Assembly: GCA_041859875.1 (NCBI GenBank)
Contig: JBFLFY010000020.1
Location: forward strand, 1-49,946
Length of the DNA stretch: 49,946 nt
Direction of reading: 5' to 3'
DNA from: Thermocaproicibacter sp041859875
GTDB lineage: Bacteria > Bacillota > Clostridia > Oscillospirales > Acutalibacteraceae
Position numbers and translations under genes: made by a program. Below the pieces are notes generated by a model. The model was not told the origin of the DNA, ran no database searches, and saw nothing but the letters and a program-made list of their open reading frames with translations. This document shows positions 17,015 to 24,362 of this stretch, piece after piece (positions within the stretch are counted from its first letter, which is position 1; each line of letters opens with the position of its first letter).

Positions 17015-18329
17015 CATCATCGAGCGTAAAAAACGTGGAGAAGAGCTTTCCAAAGAAGAAATCCGGTTTTTTATCAACGGTTATGTGGCAGGGGAAATCC
17101 CGGATTACCAGATTTCGGCTTTGCTGATGGCGATTTGCTTTCAGGGCATGACGCCGAAAGAAACGGTTGAGCTGACGCTTGCTATGGCGGATTCCGGCGA
17201 AAAAGCCGACCTTTCCTCCATACCGGGCAAAAAGGTAGACAAGCACAGCACCGGCGGCGTTGGCGACAAGACAACATTGGTAGAATCTCCAATCGTTGCT
17301 TCCTTGGGAGTGCCTGTAGCAAAAATGAGCGGGCGCGGCCTTGGCCATACCGGCGGAACGATTGACAAACTCATGTCGATTCCGGGAATGCAGACCGCTA
17401 TTGACCGGGAGCATTTTATGGAGATTGTCCGCAAAGTCGGTGTAAGCGTCATTGGCCAGACGGGCAACCTTGTTCCGGCTGACAAAAAGCTTTATGCCCT
17501 GCGTGACGTTACCGCGACGGTCGACAGCATTCCGCTGATTGCTTCCAGCATTATGAGTAAGAAAATTGCGTCCGGTTCAGACTGCATCCTTCTTGATGTG
17601 AAGACTGGCAGCGGCGCATTTATGAAAACAGTCGGCGATTCCCTGAAACTTGCGCAGACGATGGTATCCATTGGGGAGAGGGCCGGCCGTAAGACAAATG
17701 CGCTCGTTACCGATATGGATCAGCCTCTTGGCCGCGCAATCGGAAACTCTCTGGAAGTGATGGAAGCCTGCCGGACTTTGAAGGGCGAAGGACCGGAAGA
17801 CCTTACGACAGAGTGCATTAACCTTGCCGCAAATATGCTTTGCCTTGCCGGAAAAGGCAAGTTGGAAGACTGCCGCACAATGGCGCAGGCAAGCATTTCA
17901 AACGGCTCCGGCTTTGCAAAGCTGAAAGAAATGGTGCAGGCGCAGGGCGGCGACGCTTCCGCGCTTGATGACTTCAGCAAGTTTGAGCAGCCGAAGGTAA
18001 AGGTGGAAATTGCCGCTCCGAAAACCGGCTATCTGTACCATATGGATGCAGAAGAGTGCGGCATTGCCTCTATGGAGCTTGGTGCCGGGAGGAAGACAAA
18101 AGATGACCAAATTGATTATGCCGCAGGAATCTATCTGCATAAGAAGACCGGCGACGAGGTCAAGGTGGGCGAAACGATTGCCACCTTCTATTCCGCCTCA
18201 GAGGAACTGTGCGAAACTGCGAAGAAGACTTTCCTCAGCGCAGTTGACATCCGCAGCGAGAAACCGGCTCACAGGCCGCTGATTTATGCCCGCGTAACAG
18301 AAGACGGTGTGGAGCGTTTCTCTGACTGA
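17001..18329 (+). CDS. pdp: Pyrimidine-nucleoside phosphorylase
   Basis: A 442-residue enzyme phosphorolysing uridine, deoxyuridine and thymidine to base and pentose-1-phosphate. Seen: the N-terminal alpha domain start MYDIIERKKRGEELS, the phosphate-binding glycine-rich KHSTGGVGDKTT, the signature KMSGRGLGHTGGTIDKL, and the K/R substrate contacts in LYALRDVTATV and SSIMSKKIASG. The C-terminal domain (from about 340) is the usual alpha/beta cap. GGGAGG lies before ATG 17001 within the cdd end. Last gene of the phosphorolytic cluster, followed by a terminator. Confidence 0.95.
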   Translation: MRMYDIIERKKRGEELSKEEIRFFINGYVAGEIPDYQISALLMAICFQGMTPKETVELTLAMADSGEKADLSSIPGKKVDKHSTGGVGDKTTLVESPIVASLGVPVAKMSGRGLGHTGGTIDKLMSIPGMQTAIDREHFMEIVRKVGVSVIGQTGNLVPADKKLYALRDVTATVDSIPLIASSIMSKKIASGSDCILLDVKTGSGAFMKTVGDSLKLAQTMVSIGERAGRKTNALVTDMDQPLGRAIGNSLEVMEACRTLKGEGPEDLTTECINLAANMLCLAGKGKLEDCRTMAQASISNGSGFAKLKEMVQAQGGDASALDDFSKFEQPKVKVEIAAPKTGYLYHMDAEECGIASMELGAGRKTKDDQIDYAAGIYLHKKTGDEVKVGETIATFYSASEELCETAKKTFLSAVDIRSEKPAHRPLIYARVTEDGVERFSD

Positions 18330-18348
18330 AGTTTTCAGAAATCATATT

Positions 18349-18390
18349 TACCGGCTGCAGAAAGCTACACTCTGCGGCTGGTATTTTTTT
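18349..18390 (+). terminator. Terminator of the nucleoside salvage operon
   Basis: Stem of TACCGGCTGCAGA with TCTGCGGCTGGTA (a few G-T or mismatched pairs), loop AAGCTACAC, followed by seven T. Confidence 0.85.
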
Positions 18391-18458
18391 GCCTTTTATG
18401 GGAATTGCAGAGGCCGTTTCTGGAAAAACTAAGGGTATCTTTTTTCAGGAGGCTTCCC

Positions 18459-19040
18459 ATGGAAAATACATCTGTGCTTCCCGCAGGTTATGCGGAGCTT
18501 ACTCATATCGATTTTCAGAATGACAGAAAACTGGCCGTTTTCGTCAATGCGCTTTCCCTTGCCACAGCAGCAGCCATGATAGCGGTGGCGGCCATGTGCG
18601 TCCCTTTTCGGCTGCTGCCCGGTGTGGATGATTCTCCAATAAGCCTCATTCGCCCTGTTACACTGCTGATTGGCATTTTGCTGTACACAGTTTTGCATGA
18701 ACTGGTGCATGGAGCTTTTATGAAACACTTTAGCGGCAGACGCGCAGACTATGGCTTTACCGGCTTGTACCCCTATGCCGGCAGCCCCGCGTATTTCAGC
18801 AAGAAAGACGATATTATCATTTCGCTGGCGCCTGTAGTGATTCTGGGAACTGCCCTTGCCGTCCTGAATTTTGCCACTCCTGCAGATTGGTTTTGGGTCG
18901 TTTACCTGACCCAAACCGCCAATGTTTCCGGTGCTGTAGGCGACGGATATGTTATCTGCAGAATCTGCGGAATGCCGCCCGATATTTTAGTCCATGATGC
19001 CGGGGTTTCCATGACCGTTTATTTGCGCACTCAAAAATGA
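18459..19040 (+). CDS. DUF3267-like integral membrane zinc metalloprotease
   Basis: A 193-residue protein with three to four hydrophobic segments (about 27-48, 64-82, 122-140, 145-160). HELVH at residues 80-84 is a zincin HExxH motif inside a membrane segment, and VSGAVGDGYV later carries the Asp that serves as a further metal ligand in the DUF3267 group. Function is unknown; the fold is thought to be related to intramembrane proteases. Start ATG 18459 follows GGAGG; the ORF extends upstream without a ribosome-binding site. The gene ends by ATGA overlap with a ptsI relic, an arrangement that probably arose by deletion rather than being a real operon. Confidence 0.78.
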   Translation: MENTSVLPAGYAELTHIDFQNDRKLAVFVNALSLATAAAMIAVAAMCVPFRLLPGVDDSPISLIRPVTLLIGILLYTVLHELVHGAFMKHFSGRRADYGFTGLYPYAGSPAYFSKKDDIIISLAPVVILGTALAVLNFATPADWFWVVYLTQTANVSGAVGDGYVICRICGMPPDILVHDAGVSMTVYLRTQK

Positions 19041-19460
19041 AAGTCTGCCTGAAAACAGTGAAGGCTGAGCTGCGCAGCGAAGGAAAACCATTTTCAAATG
19101 ATGTTCGGCTGGGTGTCATAATTGAAATCCCTGCCGCCGCCATCATCAGTGACGACCTTGCTAAGAAAGCAGACTTTTTCAGTATTGGAGCGAATGACCT
19201 GACGCAGTACACCCTCGCAGCCGACCGCCAGAATGAGGCGCTTGGAAGATCCTGCGACCCGCACCACAAGGCCGTTCTGCGCCTGATTCGCCGCCAGGTG
19301 GCGGAAAATGCGCACCGGCAGAGCGTGAAGGTTGGCATCTGCGGTGAACTTGGCGCAGACCTTACCATGACCGAAACTTTTCTTGCCATGGGGATTGACG
19401 AACTTTCCGTTACGCCACTGAGGTGCTGGAAGTTCGCAGTAAGCTTCGCAGCTGCAGTGT
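19037..19460 (+). pseudogene. ptsI: PTS enzyme I, 3' fragment (decayed)
   Basis: About 140 codons of the C-terminal PEP-binding half of enzyme I survive: GVIIEIPAAAIISDDLAKKA, FFSIGANDLTQYTLAADRQN, DPHHKAVLRLIRRQV and VGICGELGADLTMTETFLAM (with the catalytic-domain Cys in GICGE). Intact enzyme I has about 570 residues, so the N-terminal three quarters, including the phosphorylated His, are gone. The end is also frameshifted: after DELSVTP the frame that continues the protein (EVLEVRSKLRSC) is one base off. The reading frame itself stays open to 19624 only by chance. It begins at the stop of the DUF3267-like gene. Confidence 0.85.
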
Positions 19461-19595
19461 CGGTGGGGAAGCGGCGCTGCGGGCGCATTGAAAAAAGGGC
19501 ACGGGCATGCAGGTGGTTTACGGCCAAAAATCACAGTAATCAAGAGCAACGTGGAAAACTACCTGGATCAGCATGGCAATCAGCTGGACAGCTAG
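19461..19595 (+). pseudogene. PTS EIIB-domain fragment (decayed)
   Basis: Directly after the ptsI relic, spliced frames read EAALRA...KKGTGMQVVYG then, after a one-base shift, PKITVIKSNVENYLDQHG and stop TAG at 19593. This is like the C-terminal end of glucose-family EIIB domains (QVIYGPxVTxIKSNLE). At least two frameshifts or stops separate the pieces. Identification is by recalled family pattern and should be treated as probable. Confidence 0.55.
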
Positions 19596-19732
19596 CATTC
19601 CTATTTTCTCTGCGGCACAGATAAAAACGCTCATTTGCCATAAAGTGTAACATTTATAGACCCGCCGTCATAGAATATTGCAAATAAATGAGTTCGTAAT
19701 TGAAATATACTTCCATGTTTTTCAGTAAAAAA

Positions 19733-19776
19733 GGACCGCTGCAAAACTTCCATTTTGCAGCAGCCCCTTTTTTATT
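19733..19776. terminator. Bidirectional terminator
   Basis: GCTGCAAAA / TTTTGCAGC stem (9 bp) with a CTTCCA loop, flanked by an A run on the left and a T run on the right, so it can stop transcription from the PTS relic side (+) and from the small minus-strand gene. Confidence 0.75.
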
Positions 19777-19839
19777 TCAAACAGTTCTCAGCCAATGCCG
19801 CTTTACGGAAACTGAATTTTCTTCACTCTTCCTGAGCAG

Positions 19840-20133
19840 TTATACCGTATAATATACTTTTCCTGAACCTTCAGTGACAGAAATCGGAGCATTGAAACCC
19901 GCAGTAGACGTGTAAGAGAAATTCGCAGAGCTTGGAATGTTATCTCCAGAAGTTACTGTCACAGGGAACAATGCATCTTCGGAATGTGTCCCATCAGAAA
20001 GATGAGCGCCAAAGTAAACTTTAGTTCCATGCTGAACAGTAGACCCAGCATAGGTAAAGGCGAGATCTACCACGTCATAAGGCTCATTTGCTGTTAGTGT
20101 TTGCGCGGTTGCGGTTACATTAATTAAAGCCAT
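19840..20133 (-). CDS. Small hypothetical protein, beta-rich
   Basis: A 97-residue protein that I do not recognise. Start ATG at 20133 is chosen because AGGAGG lies 6 bases upstream; the longer open frame to 20175 has no such signal. The composition is rich in Thr, Ser, Val, Ala and Gly with alternating hydrophobic residues, which suggests a single beta-sandwich domain; no signal peptide, membrane segment or Cys is seen. Segments such as VDLAFTYAGSTVQHGTKVYFG and SGDNIPSSANFSYTST (both shortened here) look like surface or structural protein strands. It is divergent from the DNRLRE-like gene, 137 bp apart, and the two may be functionally linked (inference). Confidence 0.6.
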   Translation of the reverse strand: MALINVTATAQTLTANEPYDVVDLAFTYAGSTVQHGTKVYFGAHLSDGTHSEDALFPVTVTSGDNIPSSANFSYTSTAGFNAPISVTEGSGKVYYTV

Positions 20134-20270
20134 AAAAACCCTCCTAACATAATATAAAAACTGGAAAGATGTCAAAATCTCTCTTTTCCAGTGTATTCAG
20201 GTGTGCGGAAAAGTTGAATCGGAATGCCAATGTTTCAAAGCCTGCATAACATGAAAAGAGGTGAAAATAG

Positions 20271-20843
20271 ATGAGCGTGGCTGACTTAAGAGCACAGGAC
20301 TCCTACAATTTTCCAATCAATCGCTGCAATTCTGAAAGTGAGCAGAAGTCTTTGGCATTAGGACATAGAAGAGTAATCTATCTGTTCTTCAATTTTGCTT
20401 TATGTTTGGCTGGGCATACTTTGCTGAATGCAGATTTGATTCTTTTTAAGCTTCCGAATGCTGTTTTTGATATAGACAAAAATATAGATCCCCACAATCC
20501 TGCAAACCAGTATGCACTTTATCCCCTCTTGGAGCTGTTCAGCGCTTCAAACAGCATGTTTGTGCCGCCAACTATAGACTACAGCCGCGGGATTCGTTTT
20601 GAATACCCATGCTGTGAAAGCTATACTAAAATCAACATCACTCAGATTGTGCAGGACTGGAGCCAAAGCAAGCTGGAGAATAACGGATTATTGCTTGTGA
20701 GCAGCAATACGGCACCGTATGTTTTTTATGCTTCCAATCAGTATGAAATTTTAGGGATGCGTCCTTTTATAAGGCTGAAATACGAAGACACCCCGCCGGA
20801 AGGTTTGCTGCGGTCTGTTCCGTGCGACGTGAAGACTGTATAG
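20271..20843 (+). CDS. DNRLRE-domain-like protein
   Basis: A 190-residue protein resembling the DNRLRE domain family (beta-rich domains in extracellular or coat proteins): an N-terminal strand block RRVIYLFFNFALCLAGHTLL, an 'A-D-L-I-L-F-K' strand typical of these domains (NADLILFKLP), a region FEYPCCESYTKINITQIVQDW where the family has its W-containing helix-like turn, and ENNGLLLVSSNTA near the end. There is no signal peptide. Start ATG 20271 has AGAGGTG upstream. Function unknown; spore surface or envelope structure is possible given the spore-forming background. Assignment is by pattern only. Confidence 0.6.
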   Translation: MSVADLRAQDSYNFPINRCNSESEQKSLALGHRRVIYLFFNFALCLAGHTLLNADLILFKLPNAVFDIDKNIDPHNPANQYALYPLLELFSASNSMFVPPTIDYSRGIRFEYPCCESYTKINITQIVQDWSQSKLENNGLLLVSSNTAPYVFYASNQYEILGMRPFIRLKYEDTPPEGLLRSVPCDVKTV

Positions 20844-21240
20844 ACTGACAAAAATTGGTGTTGGCAGCTTTTTAGCCGAAATTGGAATGAATCGTGCAGC
20901 AGCGTTAAAAATTTCTTTTCCTTTCGTCAAGGGAGCAAAACAAATGCTGTTCCGCTGGAATCCGGTTTATCTCCGGAACCGAAGGCAGCACTGACAGTGC
21001 GGTGAATTCTTATCTTTCCGGTAGCATAAGCAATTTGGGCGATGCCTGCAAGTATGTAGAACTTGGACGCAGCCATATCTTTGACTGTAAAAATGACGGC
21101 AATTAATAAAAACCGCAAAACTTATGATCTCTCCAAAAGCGCTCTGAAAGCAGGGCGCTTTTATACATATGGTGAAATTGCGCGGTACTAATAAGCTCGG
21201 TAAAAGTTCTGTTCCAAACCTCAGACAGCACGCCGCCTAT
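20844..21240. other. Intergenic region with no intact gene
   Basis: No convincing gene. Around 20940-21110 one frame reads like coding sequence (GTEGSTDSAVNSYLSG, then DACKYVELGRSHIFDC) but lacks a start and ends at tandem stops, so it may be a relic. A short hairpin AAAAGCGC / GCGCTTTT at 21134-21162 could be a terminator. Confidence 0.4.
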
Positions 21241-21505
21241 TGGATGCCTTTTTGTGCGATTTTGCTAAAACTTACAAGACTTTGTGGCATGAAGGGATAA
21301 GAAATGGTACAAGGAAAATGATAACAATGCTGTAAAAGAGGACGATTTGTGTGATTACGTCGAAAGGTTGCAGCATATTGCACAAAAAGTAGTTCACCGA
21401 ATTGGCTATTTACCGATTGACAATGGCACAGAGAATGTGGTTAACTTGTATAAGAAAATCATTTCGGAAAACATTTTCCTATATAAAGTGAATGCGCAAG
21501 AATGA
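21240..21505 (+). pseudogene. Relic of an unidentified gene upstream of the LacI-PfkB gene
   Basis: Two frames together look like the 3' end of a protein: LDAFLCDFAKTYKTLWHEGI in one frame, then from about 21298 in another frame KKWYKENDNNAVKEDD, DYVERLQHIAQKVVHRIGYL and KIISENIFLYKVNAQE, ending at TGA 21503-21505. That stop overlaps the possible ATG of the next gene (ATGA), a typical operon coupling. No start codon with ribosome-binding site and no family match was recognised. Confidence 0.4.
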
Positions 21506-23418
21506 AAGGAGACAAAAACGAGTTGACGTTAAGGGAAATTGCCGAACTGGCGAATGTTTCTGTCTCAACTGTGTCGAAAGTCATTAATAAAAAAGACGAG
21601 AGTATCAGCGAAGAGACCAGAGAAAGAATCATTGCAATCGTTGAAAAGTACCATTATTCGCCCTATATGGATCGTGTGTCAGAGGAATCAAGACCATCGC
21701 TGATTTTGGGCGTGTTAATCGGGCAGTCAGCTGATTACAGCTTCTTAACCGGGGTTGTGAAACAGGCGAGAGCACGCGGGTACAGCACAATTGTTTGCAC
21801 ATCGTCATCGGCGGAAGAAGAACTGCAGAATTTTCAGATTCTTCTGGCGCATCATGTCGATGGAATTCTTTGGAACAAGGAACCGTATTCGGTTCAGCAG
21901 GCCCCTGAAGATATTTTGCACAGTTCCATAAAGGTTTCCACACTGGATGGAGGGAAAAAGCCTTCTGCAGCAAATATGTATTTTTCCTATGAGGCGATAG
22001 GATATGCCGCCGCTGAGAGCCTGGCTGCTCTAGGGCATAAAAACATCGGCTGCATTGCTTCTGAGAACGATTTTGCAGTGAAGAGCTTTCTGAAAGGAGT
22101 CAGCCGCTGCCTTTTTGATCACCAGACTACTGTGACCAATGATTTTCTCTTCTGTTCCACATCATCCTGCAATGCTATCTGGTTGCAATCGCACACCGGC
22201 ATCATCTGCTGCGACCCCGCGGCGCTGGAAAGAATTGCAACCATGGTACAGTACCTGAACCTTATCGTGCCAGAAGAAGTATCGGTTGTCGGCATCGACA
22301 CCGAGAACATGAAAATTAACGGGGTGCAGGTTTCGTCAATTTCACGTCCTTTTGAGGAGCTCAGTGCATTTGCAACCAATCAGCTGATTAGTGCGATTGA
22401 GTCGACGAAAACCGCTGCCGGAGTGTTTCAGAAAAAGTACCATGTTCTAAGCAGAGACAGCATTGCTCCGCCAAAAAAAATCAAACGCAGCCATATCGTA
22501 ATTCTCGGAACGGTTAACGTCGACACTCTGCTGCTTGTTGATAAGCAGCCTGAACCTGGGGAAACACTAAATGTGCGCAGGCGGGTTATCATGCCCGGCG
22601 GCAAAGGTCTGAACCAAGCTATTGGAGTTTCACGGTTAGGCGCTTCAGCAGCACTGATTTCCGCACTGGGGAGCGATTACGACGGGCGGCAGATCTTCAA
22701 GTTTTTAACGTCCAATTCTATCTGCACGGACGGTGTTACCCTGCGCGATGAAGTGCCGACCGGCCATGCATATATATTTATACAGAGGGATGCCGAAAGT
22801 AACATTTCCGTCTATGATGGAGCCAACGCAGTGCTCACGGCGAAAGATGTTGACCAATATGAAAAACTGTTTGAAAATGCCGATTACTGTTTGCTGCAGA
22901 CGGAACTGAATCAGGAGCTTGTCCTTCATGCAGCAAAAATTGCGCACAAGCATCATGCAAAAGTTATTCTGAAACCATGCGCTGTGTCTTCGCTTCTTCC
23001 GGAGCTGATTCAAAACACGGACATTCTGGTCCCAAACAGCAAGGAAGCTGCCGAGCTGCTTCCAGATGCCGGTTCGGTGGAAGAGCAGGCCTCAACTTTT
23101 CTCAGTCAGGGAGCAGGCACCGTCATTATCACGCTTGCCAACAAAGGCTGCTTCTTTCAGAATGATGAAATGGCGGAATATATCCCTGCGGCACGCATTA
23201 CACCGGTTGACACAACCGGCGCAGCCGATGCTTTTATTGCAACACTCGCTTTCTATCTTTCTCTGGGGAATCCAATAGAAAGAGCAATCCAATATGCGAC
23301 CTGCGCGGCAGGCCTTTCAACTACCAGACACGGCGTACCGCCGGCAATGGTTAACAGGGAAAACCTGGAACTGTATTATTTTGAACATCAGACTGACTTT
23401 GGGAGAATTACAAAATGA
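21502..23418 (+). CDS. LacI-type regulator fused to a PfkB-family (ribokinase-like) kinase
   Basis: A 638-residue fusion. Residues about 8-55 are a LacI helix-turn-helix (LTLREIAELANVSVSTVSKVI). About 65-330 is a periplasmic-binding-like effector domain (LGVLIGQSADYSFLTGVV, DGILWNKEP, EEVSVVGIDTENM). From about 335 to the end there is a complete PfkB kinase: ILGTVNVDTLLLVD, GGKGLNQAIGVSRLGA, DILVPNSKEAAELL and the catalytic-base motif DTTGAADAF, where the usual G-A-G-D is G-A-A-D but the Asp is kept. It heads an operon of a second kinase, a sugar-type importer and a nucleoside hydrolase, so it may sense and phosphorylate the same pentose (inference). ATG 21502 overlaps an upstream stop; TTG 21523, 11 bases after AAAGGAG, is a serious alternative start. 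The next gene overlaps by 4 bp. Confidence 0.9.
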   Translation: MKGDKNELTLREIAELANVSVSTVSKVINKKDESISEETRERIIAIVEKYHYSPYMDRVSEESRPSLILGVLIGQSADYSFLTGVVKQARARGYSTIVCTSSSAEEELQNFQILLAHHVDGILWNKEPYSVQQAPEDILHSSIKVSTLDGGKKPSAANMYFSYEAIGYAAAESLAALGHKNIGCIASENDFAVKSFLKGVSRCLFDHQTTVTNDFLFCSTSSCNAIWLQSHTGIICCDPAALERIATMVQYLNLIVPEEVSVVGIDTENMKINGVQVSSISRPFEELSAFATNQLISAIESTKTAAGVFQKKYHVLSRDSIAPPKKIKRSHIVILGTVNVDTLLLVDKQPEPGETLNVRRRVIMPGGKGLNQAIGVSRLGASAALISALGSDYDGRQIFKFLTSNSICTDGVTLRDEVPTGHAYIFIQRDAESNISVYDGANAVLTAKDVDQYEKLFENADYCLLQTELNQELVLHAAKIAHKHHAKVILKPCAVSSLLPELIQNTDILVPNSKEAAELLPDAGSVEEQASTFLSQGAGTVIITLANKGCFFQNDEMAEYIPAARITPVDTTGAADAFIATLAFYLSLGNPIERAIQYATCAAGLSTTRHGVPPAMVNRENLELYYFEHQTDFGRITK

Positions 23419-24320
23419 AAAAGCTTGTACTGGGATCGCTGAATCTTGACAGAACCTACCAAGTCACCGATCTTGTCAAACCGAAAGAAACAATAGCCGC
23501 CCAGGAATATGAATCGTACTGCGGAGGAAAAGGGTTTAACCAGGCTGTTGCGCTGGCACGGGCAGGCAGCGAAGTCTTTTTTGCCGGCGTTGTCGGCAGC
23601 GATGGAGGGGAACTGCTGGAAGCACTTCAGGCTGATTCCATTCGCACCGATTATATTAAACGGTCTTCTTCGCCAAACGGACATGCGGTCATTCAGGTGG
23701 ACCACAGCGGGCAGAACTGCATCATTGTGGTTGCAGGTTCAAATGGGAAGGTTACTCGGGAATATATTAATGAAGTTCTGTCGCATTTTTCCGAAGGCGA
23801 TCTCATCGTTCTGCAAAATGAAATTTCCTGTGTGGAGTATGCAATCGATCAGGCAAGTAAAAAAGGTCTGACTATTGCGTTTAATCCTTCGCCAATCAAT
23901 GAAACGATTCAGTCCTGCGATATGAAAAAAGTGGACATCCTGCTTGTTAATGAAGTGGAGAGCGCCGCACTGTTTGGTTCGGATGTGGAAGAGATTATCT
24001 TAGAGAAATTGAAAAAAGAGTACCCCCGGATGTCGGTAGTCCTCACTAAAGGAATCAACGGGGCTTCGTTCCTCGACGCAAAGGGGAACAGGTTCTTTTC
24101 ACCGGTTCTGGATAATGAAGCAGTTGACACCACGGCTGCGGGTGATACGTTTACCGGATATTTTCTGCATGAGTTCTGCAAAAGTGGAGATCCTGCCGAA
24201 GCGCTGCGGGTTGCATCCGTGGCAAGCGGCATTTCCGTCACAAGGAGAGGAGCTTCGCCTTCCATCCCGTTTAACAATGAAGTTCAGAAGTATGACGGCC
24301 CTGTTGTTTGCCGGGGCTGA
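23415..24320 (+). CDS. PfkB-family carbohydrate kinase (ribokinase-like)
   Basis: A 301-residue kinase of ribokinase size. Motifs: LGSLNLDRTYQV at the N-terminus, the sugar-binding GGKGFNQAVALARAG (about 36-50), the NEVESAALFG segment, and the catalytic/anion-hole motif DTTAAGDTFTGYF (about 240-252, Asp as base). Ribokinase phosphorylates ribose at O5; other PfkB members use nucleosides or other sugars, and the substrate cannot be fixed from sequence. Its start overlaps the fusion gene by ATGA with GGGAG upstream. In context of a nucleoside hydrolase at the operon end, ribose released from nucleosides is the most likely substrate. Confidence 0.92.
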   Translation: MKKLVLGSLNLDRTYQVTDLVKPKETIAAQEYESYCGGKGFNQAVALARAGSEVFFAGVVGSDGGELLEALQADSIRTDYIKRSSSPNGHAVIQVDHSGQNCIIVVAGSNGKVTREYINEVLSHFSEGDLIVLQNEISCVEYAIDQASKKGLTIAFNPSPINETIQSCDMKKVDILLVNEVESAALFGSDVEEIILEKLKKEYPRMSVVLTKGINGASFLDAKGNRFFSPVLDNEAVDTTAAGDTFTGYFLHEFCKSGDPAEALRVASVASGISVTRRGASPSIPFNNEVQKYDGPVVCRG

Positions 24321-24362
24321 ACAATTCGCTTCCATTAAGTTTTGAAATAAGGTGAGGTGCCA

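Noticed and set aside
19037..19624. 195-codon frame as a real gene.
   Set aside because: Only the first ~140 codons match enzyme I; the rest is frameshifted from the family and reads through an EIIB relic.
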